A DNA stretch of 64,000 nucleotides, taken from the NCBI GenBank assembly GCA_016717705.1, contig JADKFD010000102.1, forward strand, positions 1 to 64,000, read 5' to 3'. How positions within the stretch are numbered: position 1 is the stretch's first letter; each line of letters opens with the position of its first letter. Shown in pieces: positions 17,849-29,270 of the stretch. The position numbers and the translations under genes are program-made. Under the pieces are notes generated by a model. It had not been told where the DNA came from. It worked only from the letters and a program-made list of their open reading frames with translations, and ran no database searches. Source of the DNA: Rhodanobacteraceae bacterium. Its GTDB lineage: Bacteria > Pseudomonadota > Gammaproteobacteria > Xanthomonadales > SZUA-5.

Positions 17849-19051
17849 GTGAGCGAGTTGGTAGCGGCAAAGCGGTCGCGACGTACACGTCGCTCCTACG
17901 GGTGGTGGCTGGCACTGTTGCTGTGCGCGCCGGTGGCGGCGCTGGCACTCGACGTGTGTCCGGGCGCCGATCCGGTCGACAGCTGGAATCAGGGCACGCT
18001 CAACGATACGGCGCGGGTGTTGGCGGGCCTGCGCGCACCGCTGGAATCAGAACTGGCGCAGGTGGTCGATGCTTCGGCGCTGGAGCGCCACCAGAGCAGC
18101 CTGGGTGCCAGTTGGGCGCAACTTCGGTTGAGTCAGCTGGATCCGGTGGCGCAATTTGCGCGCGCGGAGCTGGGTTCGGCTCAGACCTCGCCCAAGCGCG
18201 TCTACTATCCCTTCAGCGGTCCGGATGCCCTGTACCTGCTGACCATGTTTCCGGATGTGCAGGCTTCGATCCTGACCGGACTGGAACCCGTCGGCAGCGT
18301 GCCGGACTTCTCCGGGCTGAATGCCACGCAGATCGAGGCGGGCCTGGCTGAAGTGCGCAAATCGCTTTACGCAATCCTGTCGTTCAGCTTTTTCCGCACC
18401 AATGACCTGACCGTCGATCTGCGCAAGAGTCGATTTTCCGGCGTGACGCCGATCCTCTTCGTGTTCCTGGCCGAGGCTGGCTACGCGGTGTTCGACGTGC
18501 GCTATGTGCTGCTGACGCCGAGTGGTCAGCTGTGCCGCGCCGACGCGAAACTGGTGGCCAAGCCGCCGTCGGGATACCTGTCCGGGGTCGAAATCGAGTA
18601 TTTCCAGCCGGATGATGCCGGCTTCCGGCGCATGCTCTATTTCACCGCCGACCTCGGCGATGGTGGCCTGGCGCGCACCCCGCAATACCTGGATTTCGTC
18701 GCTGCCTTCGATCCGGACACGACCTACCTGAAGAGTGCCTCCTACCTGATGTACCGGGCCTACTTCTCGCGGGTGCGCAAGCTCATCCTCGATCACAGTG
18801 AACGCGTGCTGCAGGACGATTCCGGCATCCCCCACGCGTGGTTCCGGTCGTCGGTGTGGGATGCGACCCTGTACGGCAAATACGGTTCGCCGATCGCATT
18901 GTTCAACAACTGGCAGCAACCGGATCTGCGCAAAGCCTACGCCAGCGGCGAACCCCGTCCGCTGGAGTTCGGCATCGGCTATCGCCATCGCAAGAACGAC
19001 AGCAATCTGCAGTTGTACCGCAAACGGGCTACGGACGATGCGGCGCCGTGA
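17849..19051 (+). CDS. Exported protein of unknown function (~400 aa)
   Basis: Signal peptide YGWWLALLLCAPVAALALD (cleavage near ALA-LD), then a soluble domain with YYPFSGPDALYLLTMFPD, SFFRTNDLTVDLRKSRFSGV, SGVEIEYFQPDDAGFRRMLY and SPIALFNNWQQPDLRKAY. The family is not recognised. The start is uncertain: TTG 17822, GTG 17849 or TTG 17858 are all possible and no ATG exists; GTG is listed. The positively charged n-region (RSRRTRRSY) is encoded by an exact 26-bp family A repeat. Its 3' end overlaps the next gene by 14 nt, implying a functional link with the serine hydrolase. Confidence 0.75.
   Translation: MSELVAAKRSRRTRRSYGWWLALLLCAPVAALALDVCPGADPVDSWNQGTLNDTARVLAGLRAPLESELAQVVDASALERHQSSLGASWAQLRLSQLDPVAQFARAELGSAQTSPKRVYYPFSGPDALYLLTMFPDVQASILTGLEPVGSVPDFSGLNATQIEAGLAEVRKSLYAILSFSFFRTNDLTVDLRKSRFSGVTPILFVFLAEAGYAVFDVRYVLLTPSGQLCRADAKLVAKPPSGYLSGVEIEYFQPDDAGFRRMLYFTADLGDGGLARTPQYLDFVAAFDPDTTYLKSASYLMYRAYFSRVRKLILDHSERVLQDDSGIPHAWFRSSVWDATLYGKYGSPIALFNNWQQPDLRKAYASGEPRPLEFGIGYRHRKNDSNLQLYRKRATDDAAP
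17874..17899. repeat. Family A repeat translated as a signal-peptide n-region
   Basis: Exact reverse complement of the intergenic repeat at 4109-4134. It lies in the reading frame of the exported protein and encodes RSRRTRRSY just before the hydrophobic core. Confidence 0.85.
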
Positions 19052-20237
19052 TGCGCTGACCGCGCTGGCGATGGCGATCTCGGCGATCGCTGCGCCGCGT
19101 GGTCTGGCGCTTGCCGGCGACGACTTGCTCATGGAGGTGTTGCGCGACGCCGGGCCGCAGTCGCGCCGAATTCTGGCCAGCGTTGAAGAATTCGAATTGC
19201 AGATCCTGTGGACGCGCTGCGTGCGCGCGCCAGACGGCGGCTGGCGCGCGGCCAGCCAGCACTCATCCGGCGTGCAGCGCCGGCGATGGTTCGCCGCCGC
19301 CAGTTTCGTCAAACTGCCGCTGGCGGCCCTGTTGCTGGAACAGTTGTGCGCGCGCGGATTGATCGACAAGGTCGATACGCTGCGGGTGAAGCTGGATACC
19401 GGCCCGGCTTGCGCGCCGCTGCCGGCTGCAGCGGAGGGCGGCTGGCCGCTGCTGCGTCTGCTGCGGGCCATGTGCGTGGTCAGCGACAATCTGGCGTACA
19501 ACGCGCTCTATGAGTTGCTCGGCAGCGATGCCATTCACCGACGCCTGGGTGAACTTGGGCTGGGTGATTGCCGGATTGCTGCGCGGCTGGGTTGTGGCGG
19601 TGCGAATCGGCCGGGCAAGCTGGCCGCGCGCGTGCTCGATGCGGCGGGCAAAACGCTGTGGGACTCGCCACGCAACGCCAGCGAACAGCCGCAGCTGTTT
19701 CCTTTCGGCCGGGCACTCAAGGGCCGCGCCTGGATGGAAGGCGGCAAGCAGATCGACGGCGCGCACGATTTCAGCGATTCCAATTTCATGCCACTCGCGG
19801 ACGTGCACCGGATGATGCTGGAACTGGCCAGTGGCCAGCCGCTTGGCGACGCGCCCGCATTTGCGCTGTGTCCAGCGGCGCGAGCTTTGCTGGCGCAAAT
19901 CATGGCGCTGACGCCACGCGCCTGTCCCGACCCGGTCTATGCGCCGGATCAGTTCGCCGACGATCATGCCAAGTGGCTGATTCCACTGGATGGCGCCGGG
20001 CATCTGCCCAAGGGGCTGAGTATTGCCAGCAAGAATGCGATGTCCTACGGCTACATCGGCGACAGCGCCTTCATCGTTGACCAGGCGCGTGATGTCGCCT
20101 TCGGATTGACGGCGATGGTCTTCGTCGATCGCGATGGCGTGCTCAACGATGGCAACTACGCCTACGACGAGATTGGCCGGCCGTTCCTGCGCGAGTTGGG
20201 GGCGGCGGTGCTGGCGCACGAGCGTCGGCAGTTGTAG
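19038..20237 (+). CDS. Beta-lactamase-like serine hydrolase (class A fold)
   Basis: Exported penicillin-binding-protein/beta-lactamase-fold protein, 399 aa. N-terminus MRRRDALTALAMAISAIAAP looks like a signal peptide, possibly Tat-like. Active-site elements: S-x-x-K in AAASFVKLPL (residues about 95-104) and SDN in CVVSDNLAYNAL. The third motif reads ASKNAMSYGYIGD instead of K-T/S-G, so hydrolysis of beta-lactams is doubtful. Longer than typical class A enzymes (about 290 aa). ATG overlaps the upstream gene by 14 nt. The TAG stop is the start of a family A repeat. Confidence 0.82.
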   Translation: MRRRDALTALAMAISAIAAPRGLALAGDDLLMEVLRDAGPQSRRILASVEEFELQILWTRCVRAPDGGWRAASQHSSGVQRRRWFAAASFVKLPLAALLLEQLCARGLIDKVDTLRVKLDTGPACAPLPAAAEGGWPLLRLLRAMCVVSDNLAYNALYELLGSDAIHRRLGELGLGDCRIAARLGCGGANRPGKLAARVLDAAGKTLWDSPRNASEQPQLFPFGRALKGRAWMEGGKQIDGAHDFSDSNFMPLADVHRMMLELASGQPLGDAPAFALCPAARALLAQIMALTPRACPDPVYAPDQFADDHAKWLIPLDGAGHLPKGLSIASKNAMSYGYIGDSAFIVDQARDVAFGLTAMVFVDRDGVLNDGNYAYDEIGRPFLRELGAAVLAHERRQL

Positions 20238-20350
20238 GAGCGCGCTTGCGCGCGAAAAGCTTCGTAGCCCGGTGTACGCGGCTCCATCGCGTTCACCGGG
20301 TACTTGCCGCAAGCCCCCGCCGCTGAACCGCTACGCGGTACAACGGCCTA
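20233..20350. repeat. Family A repeat plus single copy of the 5.8-kb array unit
   Basis: TGTAGGAGCGCGCTTGCGCG at 20233 is followed by GTAGCCCGGTGTACGCGGCT...TTCACCGGGTACTTGCCGC, the reverse complement of the unit forming the tandem array at 5793-6260. So the array unit also exists as a solitary dispersed element. Confidence 0.8.
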
Positions 20351-20363
20351 CCAAAGCCCGCTA

Positions 20364-22457
<2,094 letters not shown>

Positions 22458-22582
22458 GGACGACTTTTGGGGGGTGGCGGCCAGCCGGGAGAAGGTGGCG
22501 TGGACGGATCGGAGGCTAGGCCGCAGGTCGGCAAAGGCATCTCAAAGCGCCTTGGGCACGCGCGCGCGCACTCGTCTGGGGC

Positions 22583-23200
22583 TCACGGGACTTGCTCCAC
22601 CCGTCCGGATAGCAACAACTGCACGGCCAGCCCGGCATCGCCGACGTCGACCTGCTGGTCGCTGATGACGTCGGCGTAGATGAAGGACTCGCACAGGCGC
22701 ACGATCAGGTAGGCGAGGGTGTCGACACCGAGCGGCAGCACCAGGCCGCGGGCGGCCTCGGCCTGCAGCAAGTCGCGCACCTGGTCGATGCTGCGCCGCT
22801 GCACCGGGCCGATCTTGCTGACCAGCAGGCGCAGCGCGTATTCCGGGTCCTGTCTGACGAACTGGCGCAGCGGGCGGAAGTTGACGATGGCGCGCACCGC
22901 GGTTTCGCAGATCGCCGCGATGCGTGCGGCACCGCGCCCGGGCGCCTTGCTGGCGGCTTCGGTCATCAGCGTTTCGCACATCGACCAGAGAATCTCGCCG
23001 AGCAGCAGGTCGCGACTGCCGACCCAGCGGAAGGCGGTCGCGCGGCCGATCTTCAAGCGCGCCGCGAGTGCGCCGACATCGATGCGCTCGCCTGCCAGCC
23101 ACTGGCGCTTGGCCAACTGGAACAGGTCCAGCGGCGTCGCCTTGCGTGGCGGCGCTTCGCGCAGGGCTCTGGACAGTTGGGTGGGGGTCGATGTCGGCAT
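22583..23200 (-). CDS. TetR/QsdR-like transcriptional regulator
   Basis: DNA-binding repressor candidate of 205 aa. The N-terminal helix-turn-helix is IDVGALAARLKIGRATAFRWVGSRDLLLGEI (residues about 40-70). The C-terminal ligand domain resembles QsdR-type TetR proteins. It is divergent from the acyl-CoA dehydrogenase at 23284 with an 83-bp gap, and 125 bp upstream of the fadB-like gene on the same strand, so it probably controls fatty-acyl-CoA metabolism. The ligand is likely an acyl-CoA (inference). Confidence 0.85.
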   Translation of the reverse strand: MPTSTPTQLSRALREAPPRKATPLDLFQLAKRQWLAGERIDVGALAARLKIGRATAFRWVGSRDLLLGEILWSMCETLMTEAASKAPGRGAARIAAICETAVRAIVNFRPLRQFVRQDPEYALRLLVSKIGPVQRRSIDQVRDLLQAEAARGLVLPLGVDTLAYLIVRLCESFIYADVISDQQVDVGDAGLAVQLLLSGRVEQVP

Positions 23201-23283
23201 GGCATCAAAGAATAGACATTTCGTTCACTTGACGCTAGATGAGTCGAATCGGCAGAATGACTCAGTGCCGAAGGAAGCCCACC

Positions 23284-25086
23284 ATGAGCGCCAGCCCGCT
23301 GATCGATCGCCGCCATCTCGATTTCACGCTGTACGAACTGCTCGGCGCCGACCGCCTGACGGCCTATCCGCGCTTCGCCGATCACAGTCGCGAAACCTTC
23401 GATGCGGCGATCGAACTGGCGCACCAGATCGCCGTCGAGAAGTTCCTGCCGCACAACCGCAAGTCCGATCTCAACGAGCCGCACATGGTCGATGGCCGGG
23501 TCGAGTTGATCCCGGAAATCGGCGAGGGCGTCGCGGCGTACAACGAAGCGGGCTTCTGCGCGGCGCTGGCCGACATGGCCGATGGCGGCATGCAGTTGCC
23601 CTTCGTGATCGCGCAGGCCTGCGACTCGATGTTCTCGGCGGCCAACGCCGGCACCATCGCCTATCCGGCGTTGGCGCGTGCGGCGGCCAATCTGCTCGCC
23701 GTTTACGGCACTGACGAGCAGAAGCGCTTGTACATGCGGCCAATCGTCGAGGGTCGCTATTTCGGCACCATGTGCCTGTCCGAGCCGCAGGCGGGCTCGT
23801 CGCTGTCGGATATCAAGACCCGCGCCGAGCCACAGGCCGACGGCAGCTACAAGATCACCGGCGCCAAGATGTGGATTTCGGCCGGGGATCATGAGCTCGG
23901 CGAGAACATCATCCATCTGCTGCTGGCGAAGATCGATGGCGCGCCGGCCGGGGTGCGCGGCATCAGCCTGTTCATCGTGCCGCGCTGGCGCGTGAATGCG
24001 GACGGCAGCCGCGGCGCGCGCAACGATGTCGCGCTGGCCGGCCTGAACCACAAGATGGGCCAGCGCGGCAGCGTCAACACCTTCCTGAAGTTCGGCGAGC
24101 AGGGCGACTGCTACGCCGAACTGGTCGGCCAGCCGCACCAGGGCCTGGGTTACATGTTCCACATGATGAACGAGGAGCGCATCGGCGTCGGCATGGGCGC
24201 GGTGCAGCAGGGTTCGGTGGGCTACCAGTATTCGCTGAAGTACGCGCGCGAGCGCCGCCAGGGCCGCCATCCGGACCAGAAGGACCCGACGTCGCCGCCG
24301 GTGACGCTGATCGAGCACGCCGACATCCGGCGCATGCTGCTGCAGCAGAAGTGCTATGTCGAAGGCGCCCAGGTGCTGGGTTTCTACGCCTCGATGCTGG
24401 TCGACCGCGCGCTCGACGCCGACGAGAAGGTGCGCAGCGACAGCCATCTGCTGCTGGAACTGCTGACCCCGATCATCAAGTCCTGGGGCTCGGATTACGC
24501 GCTCAAGGCCAATGAACTGGCGATCCAGATCCTCGGCGGCTACGGCTACACGCGCGATTATCCGGTCGAGCAGTGCTATCGCGACAACCGCATCAACCCG
24601 ATCCACGAAGGCACCAACGGCATCCAGGCGCTCGATCTGCTCGGGCGCAAGGCGATGATGCAGGGCGGGGCGGCGCTGAAGCTGATGCTGGCGCAGGTGG
24701 GTGCGATTTGCGCCGAGGCTGCGGCCATCGAAGCGCTGCAGCCGTTGGCGGCGCAACTGGGCGCCGGCGCGAAGTTGGCGGGCGAGACCACGCGCGCCGC
24801 GGGCCAGCGCATGGCCACCGGCGAGGTGCGGCTGACGCTGGCCAACGCCAGCCATTACATGACCCTGCTCGGACATCTGACGATCGGCTGGATGTGGCTG
24901 TGGCAAGCCGTGGCCGCCGCTCGCGCGCTGTCGAGCGCCAGCGAGCATGACCGCGCCTTCTATGAGGGCAAGCTGCAGGCCTGTCGCTTCTTTTTTGCCA
25001 CCGAGCTGCCGCAGATCGAACTGGCGGCACGCCTCGTCAGCGACGCCGAGCCGAGCGCGTATGCGATGCGCGACGAGTGGTTTTGA
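23284..25086 (+). CDS. Acyl-CoA dehydrogenase with C-terminal extension (600 aa)
   Basis: FAD-dependent acyl-CoA dehydrogenase of the large (about 600 aa) FadE5-like type. Motifs: [20 protein letters not shown] (FAD/substrate), [37 protein letters not shown], and [20 protein letters not shown] with the catalytic Glu. The C-terminal 120 residues form the extra helical domain of this subfamily. ATG chosen at 23284 after GGAAG; the 15-codon upstream extension is less likely. Divergently paired with the TetR gene. Confidence 0.93.
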   Translation: MSASPLIDRRHLDFTLYELLGADRLTAYPRFADHSRETFDAAIELAHQIAVEKFLPHNRKSDLNEPHMVDGRVELIPEIGEGVAAYNEAGFCAALADMADGGMQLPFVIAQACDSMFSAANAGTIAYPALARAAANLLAVYGTDEQKRLYMRPIVEGRYFGTMCLSEPQAGSSLSDIKTRAEPQADGSYKITGAKMWISAGDHELGENIIHLLLAKIDGAPAGVRGISLFIVPRWRVNADGSRGARNDVALAGLNHKMGQRGSVNTFLKFGEQGDCYAELVGQPHQGLGYMFHMMNEERIGVGMGAVQQGSVGYQYSLKYARERRQGRHPDQKDPTSPPVTLIEHADIRRMLLQQKCYVEGAQVLGFYASMLVDRALDADEKVRSDSHLLLELLTPIIKSWGSDYALKANELAIQILGGYGYTRDYPVEQCYRDNRINPIHEGTNGIQALDLLGRKAMMQGGAALKLMLAQVGAICAEAAAIEALQPLAAQLGAGAKLAGETTRAAGQRMATGEVRLTLANASHYMTLLGHLTIGWMWLWQAVAAARALSSASEHDRAFYEGKLQACRFFFATELPQIELAARLVSDAEPSAYAMRDEWF

Positions 25087-25235
25087 TGAGCGGGAAAAGG
25101 GAAGGGAAACGGAACGTGAAAGGGACGCGGAGCGACGGTCCGAAGTCTTGAGGTAGGCCGCAGCGGCCTCGCGACAACGGCCACCATAGCGGAGCTGCGC
25201 GAGCACCGTGACCACTCGCGCCAGCACCGGCCTAG

Positions 25236-25958
25236 TCAGCCAATCGCCATGTACACCAGCAGCATCCCCATGCATGCGCCGAGCATCAGGATCACCAGCG
25301 AGAAGGCGCCGAAGAACGCGCACATGAAGGCGCGCCAGAGCGGTTCACCATCGGGGCGGAAGTAGCCATGCGCGGAAAGGATGACCGGTGTCATCGTCAG
25401 TGTCGGCAGCATCCAGCCGGGCGCATCGCCGGTCCAGGCGACCAGGATTGCCATGGGCAGCAACCACACCAGCATCTGCGGCAGCGTGTACAGGCCGAAG
25501 ACGAAAACTTCCGCGTAGTTGAGCTGATGCTGCTTGTACAGAGATTGCACGCCTGCGGCGATCGCCGGCACCCAGCACAGAACGAGGACGAGATCGAAAT
25601 TGCCGGTGACCGCGGCCATCGCCGCGCGAAAAGCGCCGCCGGTGGAATCCTGGTCTGGTGGCACGCCCTGCAATCGCGCGGGCAAGCCGGTATCCAGACC
25701 GGTGATGTGCCCCAAAGCGGTAAAGATCGCCAGGCAGATCACCACCAGACGGAACGGCTTGGTCAGACGCGGATCGCGTTCAACGACGTAGCGACGAATG
25801 GTTCGGCCGGGGTGCAGCAAGAGCTGGCCCAGCGTGTACGGCACGCCACGGTCGAGGCTGAACAGTTCGTCGGCGACATCGGCGAAGAACACGCGGGCGG
25901 AAAGGCGGGGAACCGGTGCTTTGTCGGACACGGGCAGGGATGCGGTGATGGTGAACAA
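25236..25958 (-). CDS. DUF3667-like inner-membrane protein (240 aa)
   Basis: Begins with a soluble segment; the sequence SLDRGVPYTLGQLLLHPGRTIRRYVVERD (residues about 36-62) matches the DUF3667 signature. About five hydrophobic helices follow to the C-terminus. Function of the family is unknown. The gap to the previous gene (25087-25235) carries small palindromes (GTAGGCCGCAGCGGCCTCGC) and no gene. Confidence 0.75.
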   Translation of the reverse strand: MFTITASLPVSDKAPVPRLSARVFFADVADELFSLDRGVPYTLGQLLLHPGRTIRRYVVERDPRLTKPFRLVVICLAIFTALGHITGLDTGLPARLQGVPPDQDSTGGAFRAAMAAVTGNFDLVLVLCWVPAIAAGVQSLYKQHQLNYAEVFVFGLYTLPQMLVWLLPMAILVAWTGDAPGWMLPTLTMTPVILSAHGYFRPDGEPLWRAFMCAFFGAFSLVILMLGACMGMLLVYMAIG

Positions 25959-26025
25959 CGGTATGTTCCCATGAACCGGGCGTGCCCAGTGCCGGAGGCC
26001 ATGGGGCGATCGACGACTCCCTGGG

Positions 26026-26100
26026 TAGGTTGTGCCAAGCGCAGCGTGCCCAACTGCTGGCGAAACTGTTGGGCACGGCTTCGCCTTAGCCCAACCTACG
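26026..26100. repeat. Inverted repeat TAGGTTG...CAACCTA
   Basis: GTAGGTTGTGCCAAGCGCAG and CGTGCCCAAC face GTTGGGCACG and GCTTCGCCTTAGCCCAACCTAC, giving a long imperfect stem of about 30 bp around an 11-nt loop. It sits in the gap upstream of the qor-like gene. Confidence 0.75.
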
Positions 26101-26140
26101 ATCTCACCATCAAGCCGCGTCGCGGCCTCAGGAGCACATC

Positions 26141-27114
26141 ATGAAAGCAATCATCTGCGAACAGTGGGGCGGCCCCGAGTCGCTGAAGTTGATGGACGTG
26201 GCGTTGCCGGAGCCCGGACCGCGTCAGGTGCGCATCCGCGTCGCCGCCGCGGCGTCAATTTTCCCGACGTGCTGATCATCCAGAAGAAGTACCAGATGCA
26301 GCCGGCGCTGCCGTTCTCGCCGGGCGCCGAGATTGCCGGGACGATCACCGCTGTGGGTGCCGAAGTGCAGGGGCTGAAGGTCGGCACGCCGGTCGCCGCA
26401 CTGTGCGGCATTGGCGGGTTTGCCGAGGAATGCGTGGTGGATGCGGCGCTGGTCATGCCGCTGCCGCCGGGCGTGCCGATGACGCTGGCCGCGAGTCTGG
26501 TGCTGGCCTACGGGACCAGCTGGCACGCGCTGCGCGATCGCGCGGCACTGAAGGCGGGTGAAACGCTGCTGGTCCTCGGTGCTGCCGGCGGCGTTGGTCT
26601 GGCGGCGGTCGAGATTGGCAAGGCCATCGGCGCGCGCGTGATCGCGGCGGCGAGCACGGCGGAGAAACTGGCGATCTGCGGCGAACATGGCGCCGACGAG
26701 TGCATCAACTATGTCGACGAGGATCTGCGCGAGGCGCTGAAGAAAGTCACCGGCGGAAAGGGCGTCGATGTGGTCTTCGACCCGGTCGGCGGCAACTGGA
26801 CCGAAGCCGCATTCCGCTCGATCGCCTGGCGCGGCCGCCATCTGGTGATCGGTTTCGCCGACGGCAATGTGCCGGCGCTGCCGTTGAACCTCCCTCTGCT
26901 CAAGGGCGCCTCGCTGGTCGGTGTGTTCTGGGGCGAGTTTGCCAAGCGCGAACCCAAGGCCAACGCTGCGGGAATTCAGGAAATCCTCGGCTGGATCGGG
27001 GAGGGCAAGCTGCACCCACGGATTTCGCGCCAGTACAGCCTCGCCGAGGCGCCGCAGGCGCTGATCGACATGGCCGCGCGCAAGGTCATTGGCAAGGTGG
27101 TGGTGGTGCCCTGA
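26141..27114 (+). pseudogene. Quinone oxidoreductase-like (MDR family), frameshifted
   Basis: NADPH:quinone oxidoreductase-type protein. The ATG at 26141, with AGGAG 7 nt upstream, starts MKAIICEQWGGPESLKLMDV, the standard N-terminus, but this frame stops near 26275. The rest (GVNFPDVLIIQKKYQMQPAL onward) is one frame over. One missing G in a GCGGCG context near 26252 explains it: the expected Gly-Val-Asn-Phe-Pro-Asp is restored by adding one base. The remainder is intact: LVLGAAGGVGLAAVEIGK (Rossmann motif) and KVIGKVVVVP at the end. Either a one-base assembly error in a working gene or a fresh pseudogene. Confidence 0.85.
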
Positions 27115-27118
27115 AAGG

Positions 27119-27283
27119 CGGTTGTTGGTTGTTGGTGTTGGTGTTGGTGAGAGCCAGAGCGGTTGTCGGGATGCTGGCCAAAGCCGGCTTCGTTGCGGGC
27201 CGGTGGACGCGGCTCCATCGCGTCCAGAATCTGCACCCACCAAGGCCTGGTTCCCGCCAACACCAACCAACAACCAACAACCC
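27119..27283. repeat. Inverted pair of GTTGTTGGTTGTTGGTG repeats
   Basis: GGTTGTTGGTTGTTGGTGTT near 27120-27148 faces AACACCAACCAACAACCAAC near 27259-27283. The spacer contains GCGGCTCCATCGCGT, a fragment of the 5.8-kb array unit. Convergent 3' ends of the qor-like and regulator genes lie on either side. Confidence 0.7.
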
Positions 27284-27288
27284 GGCCG

Positions 27289-27930
27289 TCAGGGGGGTGA
27301 CACCAGCTTCTGCCGCCACGCCCACACGGCCGCCTGGGTGCGGTCGGACAGGTCCAGCTTGGACAACAGATTGCCGACGTGGGTCTTGACCGTGGCCTCG
27401 CCGATGCCCAGGCGGTCGGCGATGTTCTGGTTGGACAGGCCTTCGGCGATCAGCAGCAGCACTTCGCGCTCGCGGGTGCTGAGATTGGCGAGTGGGTCGG
27501 GGCGTGGTTCGACGCGCAGGCTGCGCACCAGGCCGGCGGCAACGCGCGGATGCAGCACGGTTTCGCCGCGCGCTGCGCGGCGCACGGTGTCGACCAGTTC
27601 GGCGCCGCCGACATCCTTGAGCTGGTAGCTGACGGCGCCGGCTTCCAGCGCCGGGCGCACGGTGTTCTCGTCAGTGCTGGAGGTGAGGATCACCACCTGG
27701 GTCTGCGGGCTGGCACCGCGGATGTCGAGGGTTGCCTTTACGCCATCGCCGCCGGGCATGACCATGTCCACCAGCGCGACATCCGGCCGCAACTGCCCGG
27801 CCAGTTCTGCGGCATGCCTGGCGTTCCCGGCTTCGCCGCAGACCTCGATGTCCGGCTGCAATTCGAGGTAAGCCCGCAGGCCCTGACGGACCACGGCATG
27901 GTCGTCGACCAACAACACGCGCAGTTTCAT
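27289..27930 (-). CDS. NarL/LuxR-family response regulator
   Basis: Response regulator of 213 aa. Receiver: VLLVDDHAVVRQGL with acidic DD, phospho-acceptor Asp in DVALVDMVMPGGDG, Thr/Ser in VVILTSS, Lys in YQLKDVGG. C-terminal LuxR HTH: LSTREREVLLLIAEGLSNQNIADRLGIGEATVKTHVGNLLSKL. Resembles LiaR/VraR/NarL. An ATG with GGAGG 5 nt upstream overlaps the 3' part of the kinase reading frame, indicating co-transcription. Confidence 0.94.
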   Translation of the reverse strand: MKLRVLLVDDHAVVRQGLRAYLELQPDIEVCGEAGNARHAAELAGQLRPDVALVDMVMPGGDGVKATLDIRGASPQTQVVILTSSTDENTVRPALEAGAVSYQLKDVGGAELVDTVRRAARGETVLHPRVAAGLVRSLRVEPRPDPLANLSTREREVLLLIAEGLSNQNIADRLGIGEATVKTHVGNLLSKLDLSDRTQAAVWAWRQKLVSPP

Positions 27931-29266
27931 TGGACCTCCAGATTGAACCTCGGTTGAACAGCAGGCGCACCAGCGTGCCGCCGCCGTCAGGACTGTCGAT
28001 CGAAAACTCGGCGCCCGGCAGGCTGTTGGCGCGCTGGCGCATATTGGTCAGGCCCATGCCCAGGGCGGATTCGCGAGCACCACCGCGGCCATTGTCGGCG
28101 ATGGTCAGTTCCAGGCGATGCTGCAGTCTGCGCACGGCCACTTTGACCCGGTCGCCATTGCTGTGACGCCAGGCATTGGCGAGCGACTCGTCGACGATGC
28201 GCAGCAGCGCTTCGGTCTGCGCCGGCGCCAGGTTCAGGTGTTCTGGCAGCTCGCGTTCCACGCTGCGGCCGCTGCGTCGGGCGAAGTCGTCCAGCCGACG
28301 CTGCAGCGCCGGGATCAGGTCCTCGGCGGCGCCGGCATCCTCGCGCAGCTCGCGCAATTGATCGGACAGCTCGCGCTGGATTTCTTCGACCAGTGCGCTG
28401 GCTTCGGTCAGACGCGACTGCAGGCGGGCGGCATCGCTGCTTTCACGGGCTGCCGCCAATTGCAGCGACAGGGCGAACACCTTCTGCTTGACGGTGTCGT
28501 GCAGATCGCGCGCCAGTCGGCGGCGTTCCTCCAGCGTGGCCAGTTGCGAGCGCGTGGCAAACAGCGCCTTGAGGTCGGCTGCCATGCGATTGAGGTCGCG
28601 CGCCAGTTGGCCCAGTTCGTCGCTGCTGCTGTCGGCCAGATGCGGCGCGAAATCGCCGCGTGCCCAGGCCTGGGCGGCGGCATCGATGCGGGCGACCCGC
28701 ACCAGCACACGACGGCGCAGAAACCATGCCGAGCCGATCAGGAACAGCACCAGGTACGACGCAGCGATCGGCCATTCAAAACTCAGGCTGCGGCCGAAGT
28801 GGTGCCACGGTGAGGGCACCAGGAGATCGAGCGCGAGCACGCGGCCATCCTGAGCCAGCGGTGCAGTCCAGCGACGATGCACCATGCCGTTGGCGAGCGG
28901 CTCGGTTCGTGACTCGCTGGCCGGCCGCAGAGCGGCGGCAAATGGATGTGGGGTCGTCTCCAGCAGCACATAGGCGGCCTCGGTACCGAGGCTCTCGCGT
29001 GGCCGTTCGAGTTCCAGTACGAAGCGGCGCAGCCGTTGTTCGACTTCGCTCGGCGCGATGCCGCGGGCCAGTGCGGCGTCGAGATCCGCCCCTTCGCGCG
29101 CGAGCACCCGGTCGACGCGGCCATCGTCCAGTTGCTTGAGACAGCGCTGGAATTCAAAGCCCAGGATGGATTGCTCGATCAACAGCAATGCCGGTACCGA
29201 CAGCGCAATGTAGAACAGCGTCAGTTGCAGGCGCAGCCCGTGGCGGCGGGGGATGGTAGCGGGCAT
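27671..29266 (-). CDS. Sensor histidine kinase (HisKA_3 type), unusual 3' overlap
   Basis: Membrane kinase partner of the regulator that follows. Helix 1 QLTLFYIALSVPALLLIEQS, periplasmic domain to about residue 160, helix 2 ASYLVLFLIGSAWFL, HAMP-like segment, phospho-acceptor His in LARDLHDTVKQKVFALSLQL, HATPase (DESLANAWRHSN, IADNGRGG, GMGLTNMRQRA, PDGGGTLVRLLF). The domain ends near codon 440, but this frame has no stop until 27671, overlapping the regulator by 260 nt. In another frame a TGA overlaps the regulator ATG (ATGA), so a small indel near 27965 may hide the natural end. Start at ATG 29266. Confidence 0.85.
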   Translation of the reverse strand: MPATIPRRHGLRLQLTLFYIALSVPALLLIEQSILGFEFQRCLKQLDDGRVDRVLAREGADLDAALARGIAPSEVEQRLRRFVLELERPRESLGTEAAYVLLETTPHPFAAALRPASESRTEPLANGMVHRRWTAPLAQDGRVLALDLLVPSPWHHFGRSLSFEWPIAASYLVLFLIGSAWFLRRRVLVRVARIDAAAQAWARGDFAPHLADSSSDELGQLARDLNRMAADLKALFATRSQLATLEERRRLARDLHDTVKQKVFALSLQLAAARESSDAARLQSRLTEASALVEEIQRELSDQLRELREDAGAAEDLIPALQRRLDDFARRSGRSVERELPEHLNLAPAQTEALLRIVDESLANAWRHSNGDRVKVAVRRLQHRLELTIADNGRGGARESALGMGLTNMRQRANSLPGAEFSIDSPDGGGTLVRLLFNRGSIWRSNETARVVGRRPCRGPSGPAGLPRIAAGHRGLRRSRERQACRRTGRAVAAGCRAGGHGHARRRWRKGNPRHPRCQPADPGGDPHLQH

Positions 29267-29270
29267 TGGC

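Noticed and set aside
26141..26290. Programmed frameshifting in the qor-like gene
   Set aside because: No slippery heptamer plus downstream pseudoknot was seen; a one-base loss explains it better.
28118..28813. 231-aa plus-strand ORF opposite the kinase
   Set aside because: Shadow frame of a clear histidine kinase gene.
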